From Rippkaea orientalis PCC 8801 (GTDB taxonomy: Bacteria > Cyanobacteriota > Cyanobacteriia > Cyanobacteriales > Microcystaceae), in assembly GCF_000021805.1 (NCBI RefSeq), contig NC_011726.1:1302001-1366000 (forward strand): a stretch of DNA of 64,000 nt. Direction: 5' to 3'. Position numbers and translations under genes: made by a program. Positions within the stretch are counted from its first letter, which is position 1, and each line of letters begins with the position of its first letter. Below are positions 53,742-61,868 of this stretch, one piece after another. The notes beneath the pieces were generated by a model that was not told the DNA's origin, did no database searches, and saw only the letters and a program-made list of their open reading frames with translations.

Positions 53742-54863
53742 TTAACGACAGACAGGCAATGTAAAATGAAAACAACTGCCTTGATCGGGGACACTATCGA
53801 CCCATATTTGGCCATAGTGGGTGCGGATGATTTTGCGGCATAGGGACAATCCTAGGCCATAGCCTTCTTTTTCTTGATCGCGTTTAAGGCGAAAATGACC
53901 TTCAAAAATGCGTTCTTGCTTTTCTTCAGGAATGCCAGGGCCTGTATCACAGATACTTACCTGAACTTTCTGAGTTGTGCGGTGCAAAATTGAAACGGTG
54001 ACTTTCCCTCCTGACGGAGTGTATTTAATTGCATTATCTAACAAATTGACAATCACTTGACGAATTAATTCTTCATCGGCATAAACGGTCGGAATATCTT
54101 GGGGAATATCTTTGACTAGGGTTAGGCTTTTTTCCTTGAATATCTCCCGATACTCATCAAGAATATCTTGGCATAACACAGGCAAAAATAGATCATGATA
54201 GTAGACAGATAACTGAGCGGTCATGGTTTTGGAAGCTTGAAGAATGTCTGTGATCAAGCGGTTCATCACCCGGAATTGCTTCCGTGCCTGGTGGTAAAGC
54301 TGTTCTCTTAGTTGGGCACGACGTTCGGTATCTTCCTGTTTTTGAGTCAATTCTAAGGTTTCAACCGCGATGGAGGCGGCTGTTAAGGGACTGCGGAGAT
54401 CATGAGCTAACATGGCTAGGACTTGATCCTTAAATTTCAACTGCTGTAGGAGTTCGTCTTTTTCTTTCTTGAGGCGAAAAATTTCATCGGATAATTTCAT
54501 CAATTCAGCCGAATATCCTACCGAATTAAGGGATTCAGCCTTGGTTTGCTCTGTCTGTCTGTTGTTTGTGTTCTCAGTTTGGCTTTCTTCGAGATCTAAT
54601 TGCCATCGTGGCCACCATTTCTTGAGTTGGTTAACGATATTGCTCCCCGCTAAGGTCTGTCGCGGTTCAGGGAAGACTTTAACTAAAGCTGGAGCAGCCA
54701 CTAGGCGAAAATGCTCAACTAAATGGGGTTGTTCGTGAATTTCGATGATTTGCAGTTCATAGGGATAATCTGGCTTGAGGCTGTTGAGATAGTGCTGAAT
54801 TTGCTCAATGTGTTCATGGGAACTCGGACGCTCATCAACAAACAACAAAAGCTGAATTGACAT
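53742..54863 (-). CDS. sasA: Circadian clock-associated histidine kinase SasA
   Basis: A 373-residue kinase. Residues 1-95 form the thioredoxin-like KaiB-homologous sensor domain (MSIQLLLFVDERPSSHEHIE, VAAPALVKVFPEPRQTLAG) that binds KaiC. A linker coiled coil leads into HisKA with H154 in AMLAHDLRSPLTAA, and HATPase_c with LLDNAIKYTPSGG, CDTGPGIPEE and GYGLGLSLCRKI. SasA autophosphorylates on KaiC contact and passes the phosphate to RpaA, driving clock-controlled gene expression. The ATG at 54863 starts exactly at the KaiB-like strand with GGAG just upstream; a GTG at 54917 would add 18 residues. The kai genes are not in this window. Confidence 0.95.
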   Translation of the reverse strand: MSIQLLLFVDERPSSHEHIEQIQHYLNSLKPDYPYELQIIEIHEQPHLVEHFRLVAAPALVKVFPEPRQTLAGSNIVNQLKKWWPRWQLDLEESQTENTNNRQTEQTKAESLNSVGYSAELMKLSDEIFRLKKEKDELLQQLKFKDQVLAMLAHDLRSPLTAASIAVETLELTQKQEDTERRAQLREQLYHQARKQFRVMNRLITDILQASKTMTAQLSVYYHDLFLPVLCQDILDEYREIFKEKSLTLVKDIPQDIPTVYADEELIRQVIVNLLDNAIKYTPSGGKVTVSILHRTTQKVQVSICDTGPGIPEEKQERIFEGHFRLKRDQEKEGYGLGLSLCRKIIRTHYGQIWVDSVPDQGSCFHFTLPVCR

Positions 54864-55071
54864 CGCTCCACGATGCTCAGATCCAGACGTTGTTTTGAGA
54901 TTAGAGGGTTCTAGCACTGTAGATTTTAAGACTAAACACTTACAAGAGAGGGAGAGTTGATTCGTTAATCCATCACCGAGTCAGGCAATTGGATTGATTT
55001 TAATGCCTATTGCAACAATTAGACAATCTAACGAGTCCTGAGATTCAACTCAGATTAATGCTGAGTTTCTT

Positions 55072-55224
55072 CTATTTTAGCTTTTGTTTAAGGAAACCCC
55101 TGGACTTTCGCGCACCAAAAGCAGCTTTAAGGGCTGCCAAAACAACAGATACCAACAGTGGTACAATGCCATTATGTTGATCATCTGACGGGGTTGTTAT
55201 TCGAGTCAACAGTTGGTTGATCAT
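55072..55224 (-). CDS. Small hydrophobic protein (50 residues)
   Basis: ATG at 55224 with AGGA 7 bases upstream. It begins MINQLLTRITTPSDDQHNGI, followed by a single hydrophobic helix (VPLLVSVVLAALKAAFG) and a basic tail (ARKSRGFLKQKLK). The clean protein-like pattern and ribosome-binding site argue for a real gene. It would be a one-helix membrane protein with the basic end in the cytosol. The function is unknown; it lies between sasA and the GH57 gene. Confidence 0.6.
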   Translation of the reverse strand: MINQLLTRITTPSDDQHNGIVPLLVSVVLAALKAAFGARKSRGFLKQKLK

Positions 55225-55348
55225 AATATTCCTAGTCTTAGCCTATATAAGCAACAATCTAAAAATATTATAAAGTCTATGATACTTAAAGTTAGGTACA
55301 ATTCAACCTTAAAAAAACTTCCATCCTAAAATCATCTTCGGAACTATT

Positions 55349-56968
55349 ATGGCTCTTGGCTATGTCGCCCTTGTCCTTCATGCTCACTTACCCTTCGTTC
55401 GGCATCCAGAAAGTGACTATGTACTAGAAGAAGAATGGCTCTATGAAGCGATTACAGAAACCTATATTCCTCTGATCCAGGTCTTTGAAGGACTAAAATG
55501 GGACGGCATCGACTTCAAGATGACCATGAGTCTTACGCCACCTTTGATCTCAATGCTGCGAGATCCCCTCCTTCAAGAACGGTACGATAACCATTTAGCT
55601 AAGTTGCAAGATCTTAGTGTTAGAGAAATTGAACATAATCAACACCACGGACACCTACGCTATTTAGCGGAATATTATGCTCAACATTTTGCTCAAATTC
55701 GGGAAGTCTGGGAACGCTACAACAGAGATTTAATCGTTGCGTTTAAACAATTCCTCGATAGCAATAACCTAGAAATTATTACCTGCGGTGCAACCCATGG
55801 CTATTTGCCCTTGATGAAAATGTACCCCCAAGCGGTTTGGGGACAAATCAAAGTCGCTTGCGAACATTATGAGGAAAACTTTGGCCGCCCCCCTCAAGGC
55901 ATTTGGCTGCCCGAATGCTCCTATTATGAAGGGGTAGAACGGATGTTGGCCGATGCGGGGTTGCGCTACTTTTTAGTGGATGGTCATGGGGTTTTATATG
56001 CTCGTCCTCGCCCTCGCTATGGAACCTATGCTCCCATCTTTACCGAGACTGGAGTAGCAGCCTTTGGTCGAGATCATGAATCATCTCAGCAGGTCTGGTC
56101 GGCTAAAGTAGGGTATCCAGGAGACTCCGAATATCGGGAATTTTACAAGGATTTGGGTTGGGAAGCAGAATACGAGTATATTAAACCCTATATTATGCCC
56201 GATGGTCAGCGTAAGAATACAGGCATCAAATATCACAAAATTACTGGTCCTGATGCCGCACTTTCCGATAAGGCTTTCTATGACCCCTATTGGGCACGGG
56301 AAAAGGCAGCCGAACACGCTGGCAATTTTATGTACAATAGAGAGCAACAAATCGATCACTTGGCGGGGATGATGCAGCGTCCTCCCCTGGTTGTCTGTCC
56401 CTATGATGCAGAATTGTTCGGTCACTGGTGGTACGAGGGTCCCTGGTTTATTGATTATCTGTTCCGTAAGGCTTGGTATGACCAAGATATCTTTGATATG
56501 ACCCACTTAGCGGAGTATTTACAGCATAATCCTACTCAACAGGTTTGTCGTCCTTGTCAGTCGAGTTGGGGATACAAGGGGTTCCATGAATATTGGTTAA
56601 ATGATAGCAATAGCTGGATTTATCCCCATCTGCACAAAGCCACAGAACGGATGATCGAGCTCAGTCTTGTTGAAGCGTCTTCGCAATTGGAAGAAAAAGC
56701 GTTAAATCAAGCAGCGCGGGAGTTGTTATTAGCTCAATCTTCAGATTGGGCTTTTATTATGCGAACAGGAACCATGGTTCCCTATGCGGTTCGTCGTACA
56801 AAATCCCATTTATTACGCTTTAATAAGCTTTATGAGGACATAAAATCTCATAATATTGATGCTGGTTGGCTAGATAAAGTGAGTACAATTGATAATATTT
56901 TTCCTAACATTAATTATCGCGTTTATCGACCTTTTTTGAAGGAAGTCGGAAAGTCAGTAGGGGCTTAA
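55349..56968 (+). CDS. GH57 family 1,4-alpha-glucan branching enzyme-like protein
   Basis: A 539-residue glycoside hydrolase family 57 protein with the C-terminal DUF1957 helical domain. Motif 1 is LVLHAHLPFVRHPE, and motif 3 holds the nucleophile Glu in GIWLPECSYYEG. Motif 4 holds the acid/base Asp in CPYDAELFGHWWYEGP, and motif 5 is around LAEYL. This layout fits branching enzymes of glycogen metabolism (Thermococcus/Thermus type), which coexist in cyanobacteria with GH13 GlgB. The last residues GKSVGA appear to come from an interspersed repeat. Confidence 0.9.
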   Translation: MALGYVALVLHAHLPFVRHPESDYVLEEEWLYEAITETYIPLIQVFEGLKWDGIDFKMTMSLTPPLISMLRDPLLQERYDNHLAKLQDLSVREIEHNQHHGHLRYLAEYYAQHFAQIREVWERYNRDLIVAFKQFLDSNNLEIITCGATHGYLPLMKMYPQAVWGQIKVACEHYEENFGRPPQGIWLPECSYYEGVERMLADAGLRYFLVDGHGVLYARPRPRYGTYAPIFTETGVAAFGRDHESSQQVWSAKVGYPGDSEYREFYKDLGWEAEYEYIKPYIMPDGQRKNTGIKYHKITGPDAALSDKAFYDPYWAREKAAEHAGNFMYNREQQIDHLAGMMQRPPLVVCPYDAELFGHWWYEGPWFIDYLFRKAWYDQDIFDMTHLAEYLQHNPTQQVCRPCQSSWGYKGFHEYWLNDSNSWIYPHLHKATERMIELSLVEASSQLEEKALNQAARELLLAQSSDWAFIMRTGTMVPYAVRRTKSHLLRFNKLYEDIKSHNIDAGWLDKVSTIDNIFPNINYRVYRPFLKEVGKSVGA

Positions 56969-56985
56969 TAATATTAAGCCTGTAG
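56941..56985. repeat. Interspersed repeat at the 3' end of the GH57 gene
   Basis: GGAAGTCGGAAAGTCAGTAG followed by GGGCTTAATAATATTAAGCC and TGTAG. It provides the stop codon of the GH57 gene and forms a hairpin right after it. Same family as 32234 and 52923. Confidence 0.7.
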
Positions 56986-57013
56986 GGAAGGTAGGGAAAA
57001 TCCAGAGAAACTA

Positions 57014-57110
57014 TTATAGTCATTTCAATTTAAAGTGAGACACCTAGTTTCTTGTTGTGATAGCTTTCGTCGCTCAATCTTTGTCGCATTCTTACTTGAA
57101 ATGACTATAA
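57014..57110. mobile_element. MITE-like element with 15-bp perfect terminal inverted repeats
   Basis: A 97-bp element bounded by TTATAGTCATTTCAA (57014-57028) and its exact complement TTGAAATGACTATAA (57096-57110). The similarity extends imperfectly to about 29 bases. The TA-rich tips are as in IS630/Tc1-type elements. It has no coding capacity, so it would need a transposase in trans. It lies 34 bases upstream of the 57145 gene. Confidence 0.65.
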
Positions 57111-57144
57111 CTATTAACTATCCACTATTCACTATTCACGACCA

Positions 57145-58044
57145 ATGGTTAATAATCAATTACAAAAAGCTGCGTTTCTCGGACTGGGTTTGATGGGGTC
57201 AGCAATGAGTGCTAATTTAGCCCGTCAAGGGTTTTCAGTCAAAGGATGGAATCGTACTAGCGATCGCCCCGGAATTACAATTGCTAAAGAAGCCGGAGTA
57301 AGGATTGTTTCTTCTCTCAAAGAAGCCGTAGAATCAGCCGATTTTATTTTTACTTGTGTGGGGGATGTTCCCGATGTTGAAGAGGTTATTTTAGGGGAAA
57401 AGGGAGTTATTAATTATGCTCAATCTGGGGCTTTAATTGTAGATTTTAGCACCATTGGGAGTGAGGCAGCGCGTCACATTGGCAGTAAACTAAAAGCCCA
57501 TCATTTAAGGTTTCTTGATGCTCCTATTTCGGGGGGAGATATTGGGGCTAAACAAGGAACTTTAACTATTATGGTGGGCGGTGAAATAGCTGATTTTGAA
57601 GCCTGTTTACCCTATTTTCAAGCAATGGGTAAAACCATCCGTCATTGTGGACCCGTTGGCAGTGGACAAGCGGTTAAAATGTGTAATCAAGCCCTTTGTT
57701 CGGTTCACATGGTCGCTTTATGTGAAGCAATTTTAATGGCACAAAAACAAGGAATTGACCCCAATTTAATGATAGAAGTTTGTAGCACAGGAGCGGCTGG
57801 TTCTTGGGCTTTAAGCAATTTAGGATCTAAAATTATTAATCAAGAATATGATCCTGGATTTGCGATTAAACATATTTTAAAAGATTTACGTCTACTTCAA
57901 CAAACGATTAATAATTCAGGAGAACAATTACCGGGAGTTGAATTAGCAAGTCATTTGTTTAAATTAGTCTCTGAAATGGATAACGGGGAAGGAAAAGAAC
58001 AGGGAACTCAAGCGATGATTCGGCAATATATTAAGGAGAATTAA
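57145..58044 (+). CDS. NAD(P)-dependent beta-hydroxyacid dehydrogenase family protein
   Basis: A 299-residue enzyme of the 3-hydroxyisobutyrate dehydrogenase family. The Rossmann motif is AFLGLGLMGSAMSANLARQG, and GWNRTSDRP suggests NADP preference. The substrate motif is FLDAPISGGDIGAKQGTLTI, the catalytic Lys is in GSGQAVKMCNQ, and the C-terminal helix holds DLRLLQQ. Possible substrates are succinic semialdehyde, glyoxylate or tartronate semialdehyde; the subgroup cannot be fixed here. A MITE-like element sits in its promoter region. Confidence 0.9.
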   Translation: MVNNQLQKAAFLGLGLMGSAMSANLARQGFSVKGWNRTSDRPGITIAKEAGVRIVSSLKEAVESADFIFTCVGDVPDVEEVILGEKGVINYAQSGALIVDFSTIGSEAARHIGSKLKAHHLRFLDAPISGGDIGAKQGTLTIMVGGEIADFEACLPYFQAMGKTIRHCGPVGSGQAVKMCNQALCSVHMVALCEAILMAQKQGIDPNLMIEVCSTGAAGSWALSNLGSKIINQEYDPGFAIKHILKDLRLLQQTINNSGEQLPGVELASHLFKLVSEMDNGEGKEQGTQAMIRQYIKEN

Positions 58045-58047
58045 ATC

Positions 58048-58152
58048 ATGAAAATCCTTAAGGGAACGATTACTGAACTATCAGAAACCACCAAACTTGT
58101 CGAAACGTTTAATCAATTATTACCCGCGATCGCAATTTGGTGGAATTTTTGA
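58048..58152 (+). CDS. Possible 34-residue ORF after the dehydrogenase
   Basis: The ATG is 3 bases after the dehydrogenase stop and AAGGAG lies 10 bases before it. It begins MKILKGTITELSETTKLVET and ends FNQLLPAIAIWWNF. It is either a real small gene or the stub of a truncated one; no relative is recognised. It contains a HIP1 octamer. Confidence 0.4.
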   Translation: MKILKGTITELSETTKLVETFNQLLPAIAIWWNF

Positions 58153-58158
58153 TAATTA

Positions 58159-58509
58159 CTAAGCATCAACCCAGATGCTACCCTCTTCTACTTTAATGGG
58201 AAACACGGGAAGGGGTTTTTCTGGGGAAAGCTTGCCGATCATTTTACCAACAACCGGAGGAAAGGGAGTCCATTCCTTAACGCATCCCGTCTTGAGATCA
58301 AAAGAACTGCGGTGCATAGGACAGACGATAGTCCCATCTTCGGTAATTTTGCCCCTAGTCATTTTAATATTCATGTGGGGACATCTACGGGCAACGGCGT
58401 AGATTTGTCCTTCGTGGTTCAATAAAAGAATGTTGCGCTCTCCTACTTTCACGACTTCGCGCTTTCCTGTGGGAAGTTGATCAGCCGCAAGAACTTTTGT
58501 CCAACTCAT
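58159..58509 (-). CDS. Rieske-type 2Fe-2S ferredoxin
   Basis: A 116-residue soluble Rieske protein. The cluster ligands are C-x-H in RRCPHMNIKM and C-x-x-H in IVCPMHRSSFDLKTG. It has no membrane helix, so it resembles the ferredoxin component or the small NirD-like type rather than the cytochrome b6f subunit. The partner enzyme is unknown. It is convergent with the dehydrogenase gene region. Confidence 0.93.
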   Translation of the reverse strand: MSWTKVLAADQLPTGKREVVKVGERNILLLNHEGQIYAVARRCPHMNIKMTRGKITEDGTIVCPMHRSSFDLKTGCVKEWTPFPPVVGKMIGKLSPEKPLPVFPIKVEEGSIWVDA

Positions 58510-58765
58510 ATCTTATTCCTAATTGACGCTCTCCTTACTAGACGTAAGGAAATTTATAGGGTAGTGTACCATATTTAGGGCATTGGACACCATTAAGGAT
58601 TGAAGCAGTGCCATCATATTAAATCTGCTTTTAAACCCTTTCAAAGCGACATTAAAAAATCAAAATTTGGTAGGGGTTAATGATCGCTATTTTTGGTTCA
58701 AATCATCCCCTAGAAAGATACACTAGATTAGGCAAGATAAGTTGATAAATAGCATAACCGAGGAT

Positions 58766-60304
58766 ATGAGAGGGACATTAACGGCGATCGCATCTAAAAA
58801 TAAAACCAATAGTCCAAACTATGATGTCATTGTCATTGGCTCAGGGATGGGAGGGTTAGTCACCGCTACCCAATTAGCGGCTAAAGGTGCTAAGGTCTTA
58901 GTCTTAGAAAAGTATCTCATCCCTGGCGGTAGTGCGGGATATTTCGAGCGAGAAGGCTATCGTTTTGACGTGGGTGCCTCGATGATTTTCGGGTTTGGAA
59001 CCCAAGGAACCACCAATTTACTCACCCGTGCCTTAGAAGCGGTTAATGTTAGCCTAGAAACGATTCCTGACCCGGTACAGATTCATTATCATCTTCCCCA
59101 AGGATTAGATCTCAAAGTCCATCGAGACTACGAAAAATTTTTAGAGGAACTAATCGCTAAATTCCCCCAAGAAAAAGCAGGGATTCGTCGGTTTTACGAT
59201 GAATGCTGGCAAGTCTTTAACTGTCTCAATGCCATGGAGTTACTCTCCCTTGAAGAACCTCGCTATTTGATGCGGGTCTTTTTTCAACATCCTTTTGCCT
59301 GTTTGGGGTTAGTTAAGTATTTACCCCAAAATGCCGGAGATATTGCACGACGCTACATCCGTGACCCGGAATTACTGAAATTTATCGATATGGAATGCTA
59401 CTGTTGGTCAGTGGTTCCGGCTGATCGAACCCCAATGATCAACGCCGGGATGGTTTTTTCTGACCGCCATTATGGGGGAATTAACTACCCTAAAGGGGGA
59501 GTCGGACAAATTCCCCAAAAATTGGTGGAAGGACTCGAAAAAGCCGGGGGAGAAATTCATTATAAAGCGAGAGTTACCAAAATTTTGCTCGAAAAAGGCA
59601 AAGCAGTGGGGGTGCAATTAGCCAACGGTCAACAATTCTACGCTAAACGCATCGTGTCTAATGCCACTCGTTGGGATACCTTTGAGAAGCTATTACCTCC
59701 GGAAATGATGCCGAAGTCCGAACAAAAATGGCAACAGCGTTATCAAAAGTCCCCCAGTTTCCTCAGCTTGCATTTAGGGGTTAAAGCCGATCTTTTGCCG
59801 CCAGGAACGGAATGTCACCATATTCTCCTAGAAGATTGGGACAATATGGAAGCAGAACAGGGAACGATTTTTGTTTCCATTCCGACCTTACTCGATCCGA
59901 GTTTAGCTCCCCCAGACCACCATATTATCCATACGTTCACCCCAAGCTGGATAGAACAGTGGCAAGGACTTTCTCCCCAAAATTATCAAAAACAGAAAGA
60001 TGAAGCGGCCAGTCGCTTAATAGAACGCTTAGAGCGGATTTTTCCAGGGTTGAATCAAGCGTTAGACTATGAAGAGGTGGGAACTCCCCGAACCCATCGA
60101 CGCTTTTTAGGACGGGATGGGGGAACCTATGGACCCATTCCTGGCCGCAAATTAGCGGGGTTGCTCGGAATGCCATTTAATCGGACGGCGATCGCAGGAC
60201 TCTATTGTGTTGGAGATAGTACGTTTCCCGGTCAAGGGTTAAATGCGGTGGCTTTTTCGGGGTTTGCCTGTGGCCATCGTATCGCGGTTGATCTAGGCTT
60301 GTGA
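58766..60304 (+). CDS. crtH: Prolycopene isomerase (CrtISO)
   Basis: A 512-residue FAD-dependent carotenoid cis-to-trans isomerase, the step turning prolycopene into all-trans-lycopene. It is related to CrtI-type desaturases. The dinucleotide-binding motif is [20 protein letters not shown] followed by [17 protein letters not shown]; the C-terminal FAD motif is [20 protein letters not shown]. It has the usual CrtH length. I favour the ATG at 58766, though GAGG is very close to it; a TTG at 58742 would add 8 residues. The upstream gap holds no clear promoter. Confidence 0.95.
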   Translation: MRGTLTAIASKNKTNSPNYDVIVIGSGMGGLVTATQLAAKGAKVLVLEKYLIPGGSAGYFEREGYRFDVGASMIFGFGTQGTTNLLTRALEAVNVSLETIPDPVQIHYHLPQGLDLKVHRDYEKFLEELIAKFPQEKAGIRRFYDECWQVFNCLNAMELLSLEEPRYLMRVFFQHPFACLGLVKYLPQNAGDIARRYIRDPELLKFIDMECYCWSVVPADRTPMINAGMVFSDRHYGGINYPKGGVGQIPQKLVEGLEKAGGEIHYKARVTKILLEKGKAVGVQLANGQQFYAKRIVSNATRWDTFEKLLPPEMMPKSEQKWQQRYQKSPSFLSLHLGVKADLLPPGTECHHILLEDWDNMEAEQGTIFVSIPTLLDPSLAPPDHHIIHTFTPSWIEQWQGLSPQNYQKQKDEAASRLIERLERIFPGLNQALDYEEVGTPRTHRRFLGRDGGTYGPIPGRKLAGLLGMPFNRTAIAGLYCVGDSTFPGQGLNAVAFSGFACGHRIAVDLGL

Positions 60305-60467
60305 TAGCTTCACGAAAAGCTCCGTTGGAAGTCAACCCATAAAATATACTAGAAGTTAACGAAAACTTAACTAATTAGTGGTAATTCTGAGTAAACTGGT
60401 GAGGTAAGGATTGTCTAATTCCCTAAATTGAGCCGTTCAATTGATCAAAACACCCATATCAATTATA

Positions 60468-61850
60468 ATGTCGGATTTTAAAGCGTCCCCTGATTTAGAA
60501 CAACGCATCATTCAGGCTATTCAATCAATTCCTGATGAAATGATGATGCTATCAGACGTTGCTAGTATCCTTGGACAAGAATTTAAGACAGATATTTGTC
60601 TGATTATTGCGGGTGTTAACCATCAACATCCTTTTGAGTCTGCTTATTGGACGGGAAATCATTTACAAGAGTTACCTCAAGAAATTGTCCCTCAACTATT
60701 GTCTCAACCTTGGATAAAAGCGTTGTTGCAAGATTTAGCTATCTTGGTGATCGCTGATTTATCTCAACCGTCCTACGACAGTATTGCCAAGAGTTTTAGT
60801 GGGTTTTCCTTGGGGTCGCTGTTGGTTATAACAACACAATTTCATGGACAAGCTAATGGAATTATTTTACTAGGAAAACAGCAATCTTATCAATGGAATA
60901 CTGATGAAAAAACGTTATTAGAAACCGTTAGTAATGTCGTGGCGATCGCTTGTTATTTGATGTCCCTCAAACTATCGGTTGCTGAGGAATTAACGGCTCA
61001 CGACGCATCGATTCATTCTTCTTTAAATCAACTTCCTAAAGTCTTAGAAAATAATCCGATCCTTAAGCTTTGGTGGGGAGCAACTCGTAAGCAATTAGAT
61101 CAACAACTTGATTGGAATAAACAACTAATTAGTAATATTATTACCATTATGAGCGATCAGACTCGTAATCCTCTAGCGAGTATTAAAATGGGTCTGACCA
61201 TGCTACGCAAAAAGCAATTTTCTCCTGAAGTTTTAGAACAACGTTTAGATATTTTAGAGCAAGAATGGCAAAAGCTCAATGAAATTAACGAAAAAATACT
61301 GCAACTTAAACTCGTTAAATCAGAGCAGTTAACGGTTTATCCTACTGAATTTAATTTAGAAAGATTGATTGAAGAATTGAGTGGCAATTTTCAGCAGCAA
61401 TGGCAACAGAACAAGCGTCAATCTTTATCTTTAGAATACTCCTTTGATCCCTGTAATGGTAACGCTTGGAAAGTTTATCTAGATGAAAATCATTTAAAAA
61501 ATATTTTAACAGAACTCTTGAATAATGCGAGTAAGTTTGCCATCCCTAATTCTACAATTTGCTTAAATGTTAGTCAAGATAATTCTCTAGAAACCCCGCA
61601 AATTGTGATCACTTTAACCAATTTGAGTCGCTTTGTTAGTTCTCGAAACTTACGGGACTTTTTTGAGCCATTTTATCGAGAACAATGGGTGATTGATACC
61701 GCTATTCCAGGGATCGGTTTAGGATTAACGATTATTAAAGAGTTAGTTGAACTGCTTAATGGTACAATTGAAATTAGCAATCAATCAACCGATAATTCTG
61801 AACATTGCATCGTTACGGTAAAATTAACCTTTCCTCTATCGTCACTTTAG
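60468..61850 (+). CDS. GAF-domain histidine kinase homologue with degenerate catalytic motifs
   Basis: About 460 residues from the ATG at 60468; a TTG at 60441 would add nine. An N-terminal GAF-like domain (about 25-175) is followed by dimerisation helices and an ATPase-like region. The phosphoacceptor box reads IIMSD-QTRNPLASIKM pattern (TIMSDQTRNPLASIKMG): the usual His-Glu is Asp-Gln, so no phosphoacceptor His. The N box LTELLNNASKFA and the G2 box GIGLGLTIIKEL are kept, but the DxGxG G1 box is replaced by TLTNLSRFV. It is therefore probably a pseudokinase that binds or regulates another kinase. It lies 18 bases upstream of the AarF kinase gene. Confidence 0.82.
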   Translation: MSDFKASPDLEQRIIQAIQSIPDEMMMLSDVASILGQEFKTDICLIIAGVNHQHPFESAYWTGNHLQELPQEIVPQLLSQPWIKALLQDLAILVIADLSQPSYDSIAKSFSGFSLGSLLVITTQFHGQANGIILLGKQQSYQWNTDEKTLLETVSNVVAIACYLMSLKLSVAEELTAHDASIHSSLNQLPKVLENNPILKLWWGATRKQLDQQLDWNKQLISNIITIMSDQTRNPLASIKMGLTMLRKKQFSPEVLEQRLDILEQEWQKLNEINEKILQLKLVKSEQLTVYPTEFNLERLIEELSGNFQQQWQQNKRQSLSLEYSFDPCNGNAWKVYLDENHLKNILTELLNNASKFAIPNSTICLNVSQDNSLETPQIVITLTNLSRFVSSRNLRDFFEPFYREQWVIDTAIPGIGLGLTIIKELVELLNGTIEISNQSTDNSEHCIVTVKLTFPLSSL

Positions 61851-61868
61851 TATGTTTATTGAAGTTTT

